Positions 24,728 through 33,823 of a DNA stretch of 61,389 bases are shown here, one piece after another (position 1 is the stretch's first letter; each line of letters begins with the position of its first letter). A program made the translations under genes and the position numbers. Under the pieces are notes generated by a model. It saw only the letters and a list, made by a program, of their open reading frames with translations, was not told the DNA's origin and did not search any database. Source of the DNA: Azospirillum endophyticum (lineage in GTDB: Bacteria > Pseudomonadota > Alphaproteobacteria > Azospirillales > Azospirillaceae); NCBI RefSeq assembly GCF_016595245.1, contig NZ_JAENHM010000007.1, forward strand, positions 179,831-241,219. The letters are read 5' to 3'.

Positions 24728-25435
24728 TCACTGCGTCTGAACCAGTTCCCCATGCAGGGCGCAACCCACCTCGGCCAGTTCGACGAAACGCTCGGTCACA
24801 TCATCGGGCTGGGCGACCTTGGTCGGGTCCTCGCCGGGGAAGGCCTGGGTGCGCAGCTTGCTGGCGACCACCCCGGGGTCGATCAGGTTGACCCGCAAGC
24901 TGGAATTGGCGACCTCCAGCGCGTAGGTCTTCACGATCATCTCCAGCGCCGCCTTGCTGGCGCCATAGGGCATCCAGTAATGGTGCGGCGCCTTGGCGGC
25001 GGCCGAGGTCACGAAGATGGCGCGGCCGGTGCCGGACGCGCGCAGCAGCGGGTCCATCGAGCGGATCAGGCGGTAGTTCGCCGTCACGTTCAGGTCCATC
25101 ACCCGCGACCACAGCTTCGGGTCATACTGGGCGACCGGCCCCAGCGCCTCCAGCGCACCGGCATTGCCGACGACGACGTCGAGCTTGCCGAAGCGCTGGT
25201 AGAGCGCATGGCCGAGCTGGTCGATCTTGTCGTAGTCGCGCAGATCCATCGGCACCAGGGTCGCCGACTGGCCGGAGATCTTCTGGATGGCGTCGTCGGT
25301 CTCCTCAAGGCCGCCGACGGTGCGGGCGACCAGGACCAGATGGGCGCCTTCGGCGGCGAAGCGCTTGGCGACGGCGGCGCCGATGCCACGCGAAGCACCG
25401 GTGACGAGGGCGATGCGGCCGGAGAGACGGGACAT
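24728..25435 (-). CDS. SDR family NAD(P)-dependent oxidoreductase
   Basis: A 235-residue classical short-chain dehydrogenase. TGASRGIG at about residues 13-20 is the cofactor loop, VVGNAGAL the structural element, and the catalytic Ser in VTSAAAK with Tyr/Lys in YGASKAALEM complete the active site. It lies downstream of purF on the same strand, separated by a repeat, as in several alphaproteobacteria. The substrate is unknown. Unlike the SDR protein at 6.6 kb, its catalytic residues are intact. Confidence 0.92.
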   Translation of the reverse strand: MSRLSGRIALVTGASRGIGAAVAKRFAAEGAHLVLVARTVGGLEETDDAIQKISGQSATLVPMDLRDYDKIDQLGHALYQRFGKLDVVVGNAGALEALGPVAQYDPKLWSRVMDLNVTANYRLIRSMDPLLRASGTGRAIFVTSAAAKAPHHYWMPYGASKAALEMIVKTYALEVANSSLRVNLIDPGVVASKLRTQAFPGEDPTKVAQPDDVTERFVELAEVGCALHGELVQTQ

Positions 25436-25467
25436 GGGGAAAGTCCTGGCGTTGGACGTGGACGTGC

Positions 25468-25623
25468 CCTCTCCCGCCTCGGGAGAGGGAGGGGACCCGC
25501 GCCGTCAGGCGTGGGGAGGGTGAGGGGGATACCAAGGAACCGGAAGCGCATGGCTTCCTGGATCACCCCTCACCCCTCCCAAGCTTCGCTTGGGTCCCTC
25601 CCCTCTCCCGGGGCGGGAGAGGG
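25468..25623. repeat. CCCTCTCCC-type inverted repeat element
   Basis: This fills the gap between the SDR gene and purF. CCCTCTCCC...GGGAGAGGG hairpins lie at both ends, and between them GGTGAGGGGGAT pairs imperfectly with GGATCACCCCTCACC. It belongs to the same family as elements at about 29.6, 32.3 and 54.3 kb. No coding potential is seen. Confidence 0.75.
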
Positions 25624-25633
25624 TTGTTATACC

Positions 25634-27082
25634 CTAGGCGCGGACCGGGACGTTCGCCTCGATCGACGGATTTTCCAGCGCGTCGGTCAGCGGGATCGGG
25701 TAGTCGCCGGTAAAACAGGCGTCGCAATAGCCGAGCTTGGCCGGGTCGCGCTTCTCGTCGCCCATGGCGCGGTAGAGGCCGTCGAGCGAGATGAAGGCGA
25801 GGCTGTCGGCCTGAATGAACTCGCGCATCTGTTCCACCGTCATGCGGTGGGCCAGCAGCTTGCCCTGCTCCGGCGTGTCGATGCCGTAGAAGCAGGGATG
25901 CGAGGTCGGCGGGCTGGAAATGCGCATGTGCACCTCCTTGGCCCCGGCAGCGCGCACCATCTCGACGATCTTCTTCGACGTGGTGCCGCGGACGATGCTG
26001 TCGTCCACCAGGATGACTCGCTTGCCCTCGATCATCGCGCGGTTGGCGTTGTGCTTCAGCTTCACGCCCAGGTGGCGGATCTGGTCGGTCGGTTCGATGA
26101 AGGTGCGGCCGACATAATGGTTGCGGATGATGCCGAGGTCGAAGGGCACGCCGGCTTCCTGGGCGTAGCCCAGCGCCGCGGGCACGCCGCTGTCCGGCAC
26201 CGGCACGATCACGTCGGCGGGGACGCCGGCCTCGCGGGCCAGCTCCCGGCCGATGCGCTGGCGCGCCTGGTAGACGGAGGTGCCCTCCATCACGCTGTCG
26301 GGGCGGGCGAAGTAGATGTATTCGAAGATGCAGAGCCGGCGCTGCTGCGGCTGGAACGGGCGCAGGCTGTGGACGCCGCCGTCGTCGATGACGATCATCT
26401 CGCCCGGCTCGACGTCGCGGACATATTCGGCACCGACGATGTCGAAGGCGCAGGTCTCGCTCGCCAGGATATAGGTGTCGCCGAGCCGGCCCAGCACCAG
26501 CGGACGGACACCGAGCGCGTCACGCACGCCGATGACCTCCTTGGAGGTCAGCGCCACCAGGGAGAAGGCGCCCTCGACCTGCCGCACCGCCTCGATCAGG
26601 CGATCGACCGGCGAGCCGCCGCGGGCGGTCGCCATCAGGTGGACGATCACCTCGGTGTCGGTGGAGGACTGGAACAGGCAGCCGCGGCGGACCAGCTGGC
26701 GGCGCAGGGTGTGCGCGTTGGTCAGGTTGCCGTTGTGGGCCAGCGCGAAGCCGCCGAACTCGAAATCGGCATAGAGCGGCTGGACGTTGCGGATCGAGGT
26801 GTCGCCGGTGGTGGCGTAGCGCACATGGCCGATGGAGCTGGCGCCCTTCAGCTTGGCGATGATCGCCTCGGAGCTGAAATGGTCGCCGACCAGGCCCAGC
26901 GTGTGCTGGAGGTGGAACCGGCTGCCGTCGAAGCTGACGATGCCCGCAGCCTCCTGCCCGCGGTGCTGCAGGGCGTGCAGGCCCAGCGCCGTGATGGCGC
27001 CCGCCTGCGGGTTGCCGTGGATGCCGAACACGCCGCACTCCTCGCGCAGCTTGTCGTCGTCGAACGGATGCGTCGTCAGCAT
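25634..27082 (-). CDS. purF: amidophosphoribosyltransferase
   Basis: A 482-residue PurF, the first committed enzyme of purine synthesis (PRPP + glutamine to phosphoribosylamine). A short propeptide precedes the nucleophile-type Cys16 in REECGVFGIHG. The glutaminase core shows GHVRYATTG and LAHNGNLTN. The PRTase domain has the PRPP loop VILVDDSIVRGTT. Late cysteines (SHPCFYGID and YCDACFTGDYP) fit the iron-sulfur-type PurF. The ATG at 27082 directly follows an alternative GTG at 27085. It is in an operon after cvpA, as in many proteobacteria. Confidence 0.97.
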   Translation of the reverse strand: MLTTHPFDDDKLREECGVFGIHGNPQAGAITALGLHALQHRGQEAAGIVSFDGSRFHLQHTLGLVGDHFSSEAIIAKLKGASSIGHVRYATTGDTSIRNVQPLYADFEFGGFALAHNGNLTNAHTLRRQLVRRGCLFQSSTDTEVIVHLMATARGGSPVDRLIEAVRQVEGAFSLVALTSKEVIGVRDALGVRPLVLGRLGDTYILASETCAFDIVGAEYVRDVEPGEMIVIDDGGVHSLRPFQPQQRRLCIFEYIYFARPDSVMEGTSVYQARQRIGRELAREAGVPADVIVPVPDSGVPAALGYAQEAGVPFDLGIIRNHYVGRTFIEPTDQIRHLGVKLKHNANRAMIEGKRVILVDDSIVRGTTSKKIVEMVRAAGAKEVHMRISSPPTSHPCFYGIDTPEQGKLLAHRMTVEQMREFIQADSLAFISLDGLYRAMGDEKRDPAKLGYCDACFTGDYPIPLTDALENPSIEANVPVRA

Positions 27083-27189
27083 CACCAGAAGTCCTTCGTC
27101 CAGGAGGCGCCCTAGGGCGCGTCAGCACATGCAACGGAAAAAACTACGGTCCCACAAACGTCGATCGCGCCAAAACCGAGCGGTCAAGC

Positions 27190-27879
27190 TCAGCGGGCGT
27201 TGTTCTGCATCAGCCTTTCGAGGTCGGCGCGGTCGCGGTCCTTATAACCGGTATCGGGCGCCTGCGCACCCCCGGTCTTCGCGGGGCTGGGCACCGGCGT
27301 CGACAGGCGGTCGAGCGCCTGCTTGGCTTCCATCGCCTGACGTGCACGGTCGCGCGCCATGTCCATCTGACCGAGCCCTTCCCTGCGCAAAGTCTCCGGC
27401 ACGAAGCCGTAGAGCGTCTCCGCCCCCATCGCCAGGAAGGGGCGGGTCTTGGCCTGCTGCAGCCAGACCGGCTGTTCGGCCGGGTTCGGCACCAGCCACA
27501 GGAAGAACAGGTAGGCGATGGAAACCAGCAGCCCGCCCTTCACCAGCCCGAAGGCGAAGCCCAGCGTACGGTCCAGCGCCGACAGCGCCGAGGCCTGCAC
27601 CCCGCGCGACAGGCTGCGCCCGAGGAGCGACAGCACGATCAGCGCGACGATGAACACGCCCACCGCCGAGGCGGCGTAGGCCAGCATCTCGAAACGGATA
27701 TAGATCTGCGCGTAGGGAAGGACATGGGGCAGCGCGTAGAGCGTGATCACCGCGGCGCCGGCCCAGGCGGCGACCGACACCAGCTCGGCCACCAGACCGC
27801 GGCTGAAGGCGAGCAATGCGGCCAGAAGCAGCACGGCGGCGACGACGACGTCGACCGGATTGACGGGAAGATTGTCCAT
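27190..27879 (-). CDS. cvpA: CvpA family membrane protein
   Basis: A 229-residue CvpA homologue. Four hydrophobic segments (about residues 9-25, 32-50, 66-88 and 105-128) are followed by a charged C-terminal tail rich in Arg/Asp/Ala. Characteristic segments are VDVVVAAVLLLAALLAFSRG and SALDRTLGFAFGLVKGGLLV. CvpA was named for colicin V production and affects envelope and bile resistance in enterics. Its conserved position just upstream of purF is the strongest support for the call. It is 107 bp upstream of purF and 168 bp downstream of radA. Confidence 0.93.
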   Translation of the reverse strand: MDNLPVNPVDVVVAAVLLLAALLAFSRGLVAELVSVAAWAGAAVITLYALPHVLPYAQIYIRFEMLAYAASAVGVFIVALIVLSLLGRSLSRGVQASALSALDRTLGFAFGLVKGGLLVSIAYLFFLWLVPNPAEQPVWLQQAKTRPFLAMGAETLYGFVPETLRREGLGQMDMARDRARQAMEAKQALDRLSTPVPSPAKTGGAQAPDTGYKDRDRADLERLMQNNAR

Positions 27880-27975
27880 GACCCCTGTACCGATTATTGG
27901 ACGCCGATTATCGGCTGCGCTTGCAGTTTACGAGCGTTGCATTCGGAATGCCTCGGCCTTTCCGACCAAACCACC

Positions 27976-28002
27976 TCATTCCCGCGAAGGCGGGGATGAC
28001 GG
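27976..28002. repeat. TCCCGCGAAGGCGGGA-type repeat, single arm
   Basis: TCATTCCCGCGAAGGCGGGG followed by ATGACGG is one unit of the repeat family found as paired arms at about 58.7 and 61.2 kb. It forms its own short hairpin (CCCGC/GCGGG) in the cvpA-radA gap. Confidence 0.7.
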
Positions 28003-28047
28003 CCGTTCTTCGCCAAGACCATGGTTTCAGACCGCAAACTCCGTGGT

Positions 28048-29496
28048 TCAGATGTACTCGTCGTCGCGCCGGCGGCGCGTGTCGGTGTCGTCATACGGAC
28101 GCCGCGAAGGCGGCCGGCCGGCGGAGCCCTGCGGCTGGAACAGCGGCATCAGCTCGCCCAGCTGCTGGAGTTCGACCGTCTTGAGGCCGTTGTCGCCGCG
28201 GTTGCCCTTCTTGCCGGTACGCCGCGCCGGGAAGATGGCGGAGGAAAAGCCGAGCTTCGCCGCCTCCTTCAGCCGGGTGTCGCTCTGGCCGACGGCGCGG
28301 ACCTCGCCCGACAGGCCGATCTCGCCGAACACCACCGCGTCGGCCGGCACCGGCTCCCCGGTCAGGGAGGAGACGAGCGCCGCCGCGACCGCGAGGTCGG
28401 CGGCCGGTTCGGTGATGCGCAGGCCGCCGGCGACGTTCAGATAGACGTCGTTGGCGCCGATCTGCACGCCGCAGCGCGCCTCCAGCACCGCCAGCACCAT
28501 GGCGAGGCGGGCCGAATCCCAGCCCACCACGGCGCGGCGCGGCGTGCCGAGCGGCGACGGGGCGACCAGCGCCTGCACCTCGACCAGCACGGGGCGGGTG
28601 CCCTCCATCCCGGCGAAGACGGCGGCGCCGGACACGTCGCCGCGGCGTTCGGCCAGGAACAGGGCGGACGGGTTGGCGACCTCGCCGAGGCCGGCGTCGC
28701 CCATCTCGAACACGCCGATCTCGTCGGTCGGGCCGAAGCGGTTCTTCACCGCGCGCAGGATGCGGAACTGGTGGCCGCGCTCGCCCTCGAAATAGAGCAC
28801 GGTGTCCACCATGTGCTCCAGCACGCGCGGACCGGCGATCATGCCTTCCTTGGTCACATGGCCGACCAGCAGCAGGACGACGCCGCGCCGCTTGGCGATG
28901 CGGATCAGCTCCTGCGCGCTGGCGCGGACCTGGGCGACGGTGCCGGGGGCGCTGTCCAGATTGTCCATGTACATGGTCTGGATCGAGTCGATGACGATCA
29001 CCTCCGGCCCCTTGGCGTCGTCGAGCGAGGCGACGATGTCGCGCACGCTGGTCGCCGAGGCGAGGTCGACCGGGGCCGTCGCGCAGCCCAGGCGCTGGGC
29101 GCGCAGACGGACCTGATCGACCGCCTCCTCGCCCGAGACATAGGCGCAGCGGTGGTCCTGCGACAGCCGCGCCATCGCCTGGAGCAGCAGGGTCGACTTG
29201 CCGATGCCGGGATCGCCGCCGATCAGGATGGCCGAGCCGGGCACCAGACCGCCGCCGCAGACGCGGTCGAATTCGGCGATTCCGGTCATCCGCCGCGGCG
29301 GCGCCTCGCTGGAGCCATGCAGGCCGACGAAGTCGATGCGGCGGCCGCGGGCAGCACCCAGCCCCTTGGGCGCGCTGTCGGGAGCGGCCTCCTCGACGAG
29401 GCTGTTCCATTCGCCGCAGGCGTCGCATTTGCCCGCCCATTTCGGGAAGGAGGCGCCGCAGGCCTGGCAGACATATCGGGTGGTGGGCTTCGCCAA
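28048..29496 (-). CDS. radA: DNA repair protein RadA (Sms)
   Basis: A 482-residue RadA, a RecA-like hexameric helicase assisting recombination-intermediate processing. The N-terminal zinc finger is C10-x2-C13 and C24-x2-C27. The ATPase core has Walker A GDPGIGKST and VIVIDSIQTMY as Walker B. The RadA-specific KNRFG motif is present, followed by the C-terminal Lon-protease-like domain (VEVQALVAPSPLGTPRR and GEIGLSGEVR). The C-terminus ends in a Arg/Asp-rich tail. It is the first gene of the radA-cvpA-purF-SDR block. Confidence 0.97.
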   Translation of the reverse strand: MAKPTTRYVCQACGASFPKWAGKCDACGEWNSLVEEAAPDSAPKGLGAARGRRIDFVGLHGSSEAPPRRMTGIAEFDRVCGGGLVPGSAILIGGDPGIGKSTLLLQAMARLSQDHRCAYVSGEEAVDQVRLRAQRLGCATAPVDLASATSVRDIVASLDDAKGPEVIVIDSIQTMYMDNLDSAPGTVAQVRASAQELIRIAKRRGVVLLLVGHVTKEGMIAGPRVLEHMVDTVLYFEGERGHQFRILRAVKNRFGPTDEIGVFEMGDAGLGEVANPSALFLAERRGDVSGAAVFAGMEGTRPVLVEVQALVAPSPLGTPRRAVVGWDSARLAMVLAVLEARCGVQIGANDVYLNVAGGLRITEPAADLAVAAALVSSLTGEPVPADAVVFGEIGLSGEVRAVGQSDTRLKEAAKLGFSSAIFPARRTGKKGNRGDNGLKTVELQQLGELMPLFQPQGSAGRPPSRRPYDDTDTRRRRDDEYI

Positions 29497-29633
29497 AGGT
29501 CTGGTAGTCCGATGGGGGTAAGGCCCGCCACATATAGCAAGCCGTTCCGCCGAATCCTATGCTTGCAGGGGTGGAATGCGGGGGCTTTTTTCAGACCGGC
29601 GGCGTGATAGGTTGTTGCACGATTCGGAACAAA

Positions 29634-29752
29634 CCCTCTCCCGCCCCGGGAGAGGGTGGCGCCGAGGCGCCGGGTGAGGGGTGATCCAAGAATCGAGCAG
29701 TTTGATTCTTGGATCACCCCTCACCCTTCCCTCTCCCGGGACGGGAGAGGGA
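29634..29752. repeat. CCCTCTCCC-type element with a perfect 23-bp inverted repeat core
   Basis: Outer CCCTCTCCC/GGGAGAGGG hairpins flank a perfect 23-bp inverted repeat, 29672-29694 against 29704-29726, with a 9-base loop. The arms begin GGGTGAGGGGTGATCC. It lies between the divergent radA and map genes and could form a very stable cruciform or RNA hairpin in the map leader. Confidence 0.85.
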
Positions 29753-29776
29753 GCTTAGAGTGAATTGAGAATCTAC

Positions 29777-30604
29777 GTGACGGATGACGGTTTGATGGAC
29801 AAGGAAGGCAAGCGGATCGTGCTGCACGGTCCGGAGGGTTTCGCGGCATTGCGCAAGGCCTGCCGTCTGGCCGCCGAGACGCTGGACCACATCACGCCCT
29901 TCGTGGTGCCGGGCGTCAGCACCGGCAGGCTCGACAAGCTGATCGAGGAGTTCCAGCGCGACCGCGGCGGCATTCCGGCGACGCTGGGCTATCACGGCTA
30001 TCCGGCCTGCAGCTGCATCTCGCCCAACCATGTCGTCAACCACGGCATCCCCAGCGACGACAAGACGCTGGTCGAGGGCGACATCGTCAACATCGACGTC
30101 ACCGTGATCCTGGACGGCTGGTATGGCGACAGCAGCCGCATGTATTTCGTCGGCGAGAAGATCGGGGTGAAGGCGCGCAAGCTGGTCGACCTGACCTACC
30201 GCTGCATGATGGCCGGCATCGCCCAGGCCAAGCCCGGCAACCGGCTCGGCGACATCGGCCACGCCATCCAGACGATGGCGGAGGCGGCGCGCTGCTCGGT
30301 GGTGCGCGATTTCGGCGGGCACGGCATCGGGCAGGTCTTCCACGACGCGCCGCATGTCGACCATTTCGGCAAGCCCGGGACGGGCGTGGAACTGCGCCCC
30401 GGCATGGTCTTCACGGTGGAACCGATGATCAACGCCGGCCGGCACGAGGTGAAGATCCTGTCCGACGGCTGGACCACGGTCACCCGCGACCGCTCGCTGT
30501 CGGCGCAGTTCGAGCACCAGATCGGCATCACCGAGGACGGCTGCGAGATCTTCACCCTTTCCCCCGCCGGTTTCACCCAGCCGCCTTACGGGACCACCGC
30601 ATGA
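29777..30604 (+). CDS. map: type I methionine aminopeptidase
   Basis: A 275-residue MetAP removing N-terminal Met from new proteins. The GTG start at 29777 is favoured; a TTG at 29765 and an ATG at 29795 are alternatives. The five metal ligands are visible: Asp in VNIDVTV, Asp in GDSSRMY, His in GGHGIGQ, Glu in FTVEPM, and Glu in FEHQIGIT. A His likely to be catalytic lies in YPACSCISPNHVVNHG. Its stop overlaps the start of the Nudix gene (ATGA), indicating translational coupling. Confidence 0.95.
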   Translation: MTDDGLMDKEGKRIVLHGPEGFAALRKACRLAAETLDHITPFVVPGVSTGRLDKLIEEFQRDRGGIPATLGYHGYPACSCISPNHVVNHGIPSDDKTLVEGDIVNIDVTVILDGWYGDSSRMYFVGEKIGVKARKLVDLTYRCMMAGIAQAKPGNRLGDIGHAIQTMAEAARCSVVRDFGGHGIGQVFHDAPHVDHFGKPGTGVELRPGMVFTVEPMINAGRHEVKILSDGWTTVTRDRSLSAQFEHQIGITEDGCEIFTLSPAGFTQPPYGTTA

Positions 30605-31191
30605 CCGACGAACAGAAGCCCTGGGACGTGCTGGAGAGCCGCGAGCTGCTGGACGCCAGCCCTTACTTGAAGTTGCGGGCGGAGACGGTGCAGTTGCCGG
30701 ACGGACGGACGGTGGAGAATTTCTACCAGATCGACCAGCCCGACTATGCGCTGATGTATGTCGAGACGGCAGACGGCCAGGTGGTGATGCTGCGCACCTA
30801 CAAGCACGGGGCCCGGCGCGTCAGCCTGACCTTCCCCGCCGGGGCCATCGAGCCCGGCGAGGATCCGCTGGCCGCCGCCAAGCGCGAGCTGCTGGAGGAG
30901 ACCGGCTATGCCGCCGAAGACTGGACGGCGCTGGGCGGCTTCGTCGTCGGAGCGAACTCCAAGGGCAGCACCTGCCACATGTTTCACGCCAAGGGCGCCC
31001 GCAAGCTGGCCGAACCGGATCACGGTGACCTGGAAGACATGCGGATCGAGCTGCACAGCGCCCGCGAGCTGATCGACGCAGCGGCGCGCGGCGATTACGC
31101 CCTGCTGCCGGTGATCGCCATGCTGGGGGCGATGCTGATGCCGGAGCTGCGCGAGGGGCTGGGCATGGCGGCGCGGACGCGGTCGGTGTAA
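30601..31191 (+). CDS. Nudix hydrolase
   Basis: A 196-residue Nudix protein. The box is complete: GAIEPGEDPLAAAKRELLEE followed by TGY, matching Gx5Ex7REUxEExGU. The upstream beta-strands (ALMYVETADGQVVMLRTYKHG) and the C-terminal segment resemble ADP-ribose/ADP-sugar pyrophosphatases. The exact nucleotide-diphosphate substrate is unknown. It overlaps the end of map by four bases and so forms a two-gene operon with it. Confidence 0.92.
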   Translation: MTDEQKPWDVLESRELLDASPYLKLRAETVQLPDGRTVENFYQIDQPDYALMYVETADGQVVMLRTYKHGARRVSLTFPAGAIEPGEDPLAAAKRELLEETGYAAEDWTALGGFVVGANSKGSTCHMFHAKGARKLAEPDHGDLEDMRIELHSARELIDAAARGDYALLPVIAMLGAMLMPELREGLGMAARTRSV

Positions 31192-31229
31192 AAAGGAAGG
31201 GCGATCCTTCAGCAGCCGAGGCGGCGGCC

Positions 31230-31823
31230 ATGGCCCTGCGCAAGCACCAACGGATGACCCTCGCCGAGTTCCTCGCCTGGGAGGAGCGGCAGGACAGCCG
31301 CCACGAGTTCCTCCAGGGCGAAATCGTCGCCATGGACGGCGGGACGGTCGCCCACAACCAGTTCGCCGGCAACATCTATGCCGCCCTGCGGACGGCGCTG
31401 CGCGGCTCCCCGTGCCGGGTTTTCCAGGAAACGATGAAGATCCTCGCCGACGAATCGGTGTTCTATCCGGACGTCTTCGTCACCTGTGCGGCGATCGATG
31501 ACCGCGACCGGCTGGCGACCGAGCCGACGCTGATCGTCGAGGTGCTTTCGGACAGCACGTCCAGCTACGACCATACCACCAAGAGCGCCGCTTACCGCAC
31601 CCTGCCCTCGCTGACCCAATATGTGCTGGTCCACCAGCGGGTGGCGGTGGTGGAGAGCTTCCGGCGGTCAGGCGACGGCTGGACGCACGAGCTGCTGTCG
31701 GGCCGGGACGGCGTGCTGGCGGTTCCGGCGCTGGGGGTGGCGCTGCCTCTGGCAGCAATTTATGAGGACACGCGGGTGTCCTTCGACCTGACCATCCATG
31801 CGGGCGAAACCGACGATGCCTGA
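31230..31823 (+). CDS. Uma2 family (DUF820) putative endonuclease
   Basis: A 197-residue protein with the PD-(D/E)XK-type restriction-nuclease-like fold. The motif elements are ESVFYPDVFV (Asp), LIVEVLSDST (Glu-x-Leu) and the following Thr/Lys-rich KSAAYRTLPSLTQYVLVH. The N-terminus MTLAEFLAWEERQDSRHEFLQG is typical. Uma2 genes are abundant in cyanobacteria and sporadic elsewhere, often mobile and of unknown role. Here it stands as a single copy with its 3' end overlapping the cupin gene start. Confidence 0.87.
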   Translation: MALRKHQRMTLAEFLAWEERQDSRHEFLQGEIVAMDGGTVAHNQFAGNIYAALRTALRGSPCRVFQETMKILADESVFYPDVFVTCAAIDDRDRLATEPTLIVEVLSDSTSSYDHTTKSAAYRTLPSLTQYVLVHQRVAVVESFRRSGDGWTHELLSGRDGVLAVPALGVALPLAAIYEDTRVSFDLTIHAGETDDA

Positions 31824-32265
31824 ACACGCCCTGTCCGCCGAGCGGCTGATCGAACTGCTGGGATTGCAGCCGCACCCCGAGGGTGGCTGTTACGCCGAAA
31901 CCTACCGCGCCACGGGGGATGGCGGGCGGGGGGCGGTGACGGCGATCTATTTCCTGCTTCGGTCGGGGGAGCGGTCGCACTGGCACACCGTCGATGCGGT
32001 GGAGATCTGGCTCTGGCACGGCGGGGCGCCGCTGGAGCTGTCGATCTTCGAGGATGGCGGGACGATCGAGCGCCGCCGGCTGGGGATGGACATCGCGGGC
32101 GGCGAGCGGCCTCAGGCGGTGGTGCCGGTCGGGGCGTGGCAGGCGGCGCGGAGCTTGGTGGTGGAGCCTGACGGCTGGTCGCTGGTGAGCTGCACCGTGG
32201 CGCCGGCCTTCGAGTTCGCCGGCTTCCGGATGGCGCCGGAGGGGTGGGAGCCAGCGGCGGGGTGA
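31816..32265 (+). CDS. cupin domain protein (DUF985)
   Basis: A 149-residue DUF985 cupin. The start ATG at 31816 overlaps the Uma2 stop. The N-terminus LGLQPHPEGGCYAETYR and central IYFLLRSGERSHWHTVDAVEIW are family hallmarks, with the HWH pair as likely metal ligands. VVPVGAWQAARSL and GWSLVSCTVAPAFEFAGF complete the barrel. The family is related to sugar epimerase-like folds, but no function is established. Confidence 0.9.
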   Translation: MPEHALSAERLIELLGLQPHPEGGCYAETYRATGDGGRGAVTAIYFLLRSGERSHWHTVDAVEIWLWHGGAPLELSIFEDGGTIERRRLGMDIAGGERPQAVVPVGAWQAARSLVVEPDGWSLVSCTVAPAFEFAGFRMAPEGWEPAAG

Positions 32266-32281
32266 TGTTGGAAGAGGTTTT

Positions 32282-32372
32282 CCCCTCCCTAACCCTCCCC
32301 CGCTTCGCGGGAGAGGGGACTGCCGCCGGATCGCTTACTCAGCCCTCTCCCGCGAAGCGGGGGAGAGAGGGG
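32282..32372. repeat. CCCTCTCCC-type inverted repeat element
   Basis: Two arms, one containing CCCGCTTCGCGGGAGAGGGG and one containing CCCTCTCCCGCGAAGCGGG, face each other across 25 bases between the convergent cupin and der genes. Each arm also folds by itself around CCCGC-TTCG-CGGG. It is a likely bidirectional terminator-like structure. Confidence 0.75.
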
Positions 32373-32387
32373 GCACAAGGCCCCGCC

Positions 32388-33782
32388 TCAATCGTCGGCG
32401 TAGGGGTTCTTGCCCTTGCGCAGCAGCAGGCGCACCGGCACGCCGGGCATGTCGAAGCTCTCGCGCAGGTGGGTGGTCAGGTAGCGCTGGTAGCTTTCCG
32501 GCAGATCCAGCGGCTTGTTGATGAACAGCGCGAAGGTCGGCGGACGGGTCTTCACCTGGGTGACGTAGCGGATCTTGACCCGGCGGCCCTCGACAAGGGG
32601 CGGCGGGTGGTGTTCCAGCACGCCCTCGATCCAGCGGTTGAGCTGGGCGGTCGGGATGCGGCGGTTCCAGACGGTGTAGGTCTCCAGCACGCCGTCCAGC
32701 AGCGTGTCGAGCTTGTGGCCCTTCAGCGCCGAGATGGTGACGACCGTCACGCCCTTGATGTAGCCGAGCGCCGCCTCGAGCTTGTCCTCGACCTGGCGCA
32801 GCGCCATGGCGCGGTCGTCGACCGTGTCCCACTTGTTGATGGCGATCACCAGGGCGCGGCCCTCGGAGATCACCAGCCGGGCGATGGTCAGATCCTGCTT
32901 GTCGAGGATGGCGGCGGCATCGACCACCAGCACCACGACATTCGCCATGCGGATGACGCGCAGGCTGTCGGCGACCGCCAGCTTCTCCACCTTCTCGTCG
33001 ACGCGGGCGCGGCGACGCATGCCGGCGGTGTCGACCAGCTTGAAGCGGCGGTCGCGCCATTCCCAGTCGACGGCGATGGCGTCGCGGGTCATGCCGGCCT
33101 CAGGCCCGGTCAGCACCCGCTCCTCGCCGAGCAGGCTGTTCAGCAGGGTCGACTTGCCGACGTTGGGGCGGCCGACGATGGCGATCTGGATCGGCTTGCT
33201 GCGATCCTCCTCCGGCTCCGGCTGGTCGCCGATGGGGATGCTGGGATCGAAATCGTCGTCCTTGTCCTCGGCCGCGCCGGTCTCCGCGGGCGGATCATAG
33301 GGCAGCAGCGCCTCGACCAGATCGGCCATCCCCTCGCCATGCTCGGCGGAGAGCGGGATCGGGTCGCCCAGGCCGAGCTCGTAGGCTTCGAACAGGCCGG
33401 GCTGGCTGGCCTTGCCCTCGGTCTTGTTGGCGACCAGCAGCACCGGGGTCTTGCCCCGGCGCAGCAGATTGGCGAAATGGCGGTCCAGCGGCGTGATGCC
33501 GGCGCGCGCGTCGATGATGAACAGCGCGACGTCGGCACGGGCCAGCGCCTGTTCGGTCTGGCGGCGCATGCGCGCCTCCAGGCTGTCGTCGGTCACGTCC
33601 TCCAGGCCGGCGGTATCGACCACCGTGAAGGACAGGCCGCCGACATAGGCCGGGGCCGAGCGCCAGTCACGGGTGACGCCCGGCGTATCGTCCACCAGGG
33701 CCAGCTTCTTGCCGGCCAGACGGTTGAAGAGGGTCGATTTGCCGACATTCGGCCGACCGACGAGGACCACGGTGAACGACAT
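32388..33782 (-). CDS. der: ribosome biogenesis GTPase Der (EngA)
   Basis: A 464-residue tandem-GTPase protein for 50S assembly. The first G domain has GRPNVGKST (G1), DTPGVTRD (G2), DTAG (G3) and NKTEG (G4). The second repeats [17 protein letters not shown] and NKWD. An acidic linker (residues 166-195, DKDDDFDPS) separates the domains. The C-terminal KH-like domain ends KGKNPYADD. It follows bamB and the TPR gene, the same order as in Escherichia coli (yfgM-bamB-der). Confidence 0.97.
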   Translation of the reverse strand: MSFTVVLVGRPNVGKSTLFNRLAGKKLALVDDTPGVTRDWRSAPAYVGGLSFTVVDTAGLEDVTDDSLEARMRRQTEQALARADVALFIIDARAGITPLDRHFANLLRRGKTPVLLVANKTEGKASQPGLFEAYELGLGDPIPLSAEHGEGMADLVEALLPYDPPAETGAAEDKDDDFDPSIPIGDQPEPEEDRSKPIQIAIVGRPNVGKSTLLNSLLGEERVLTGPEAGMTRDAIAVDWEWRDRRFKLVDTAGMRRRARVDEKVEKLAVADSLRVIRMANVVVLVVDAAAILDKQDLTIARLVISEGRALVIAINKWDTVDDRAMALRQVEDKLEAALGYIKGVTVVTISALKGHKLDTLLDGVLETYTVWNRRIPTAQLNRWIEGVLEHHPPPLVEGRRVKIRYVTQVKTRPPTFALFINKPLDLPESYQRYLTTHLRESFDMPGVPVRLLLRKGKNPYADD

Positions 33783-33823
33783 GGGGCCAAAGGCCTTTCA
33801 CAACAGACGGAGGAAATCCGCGA

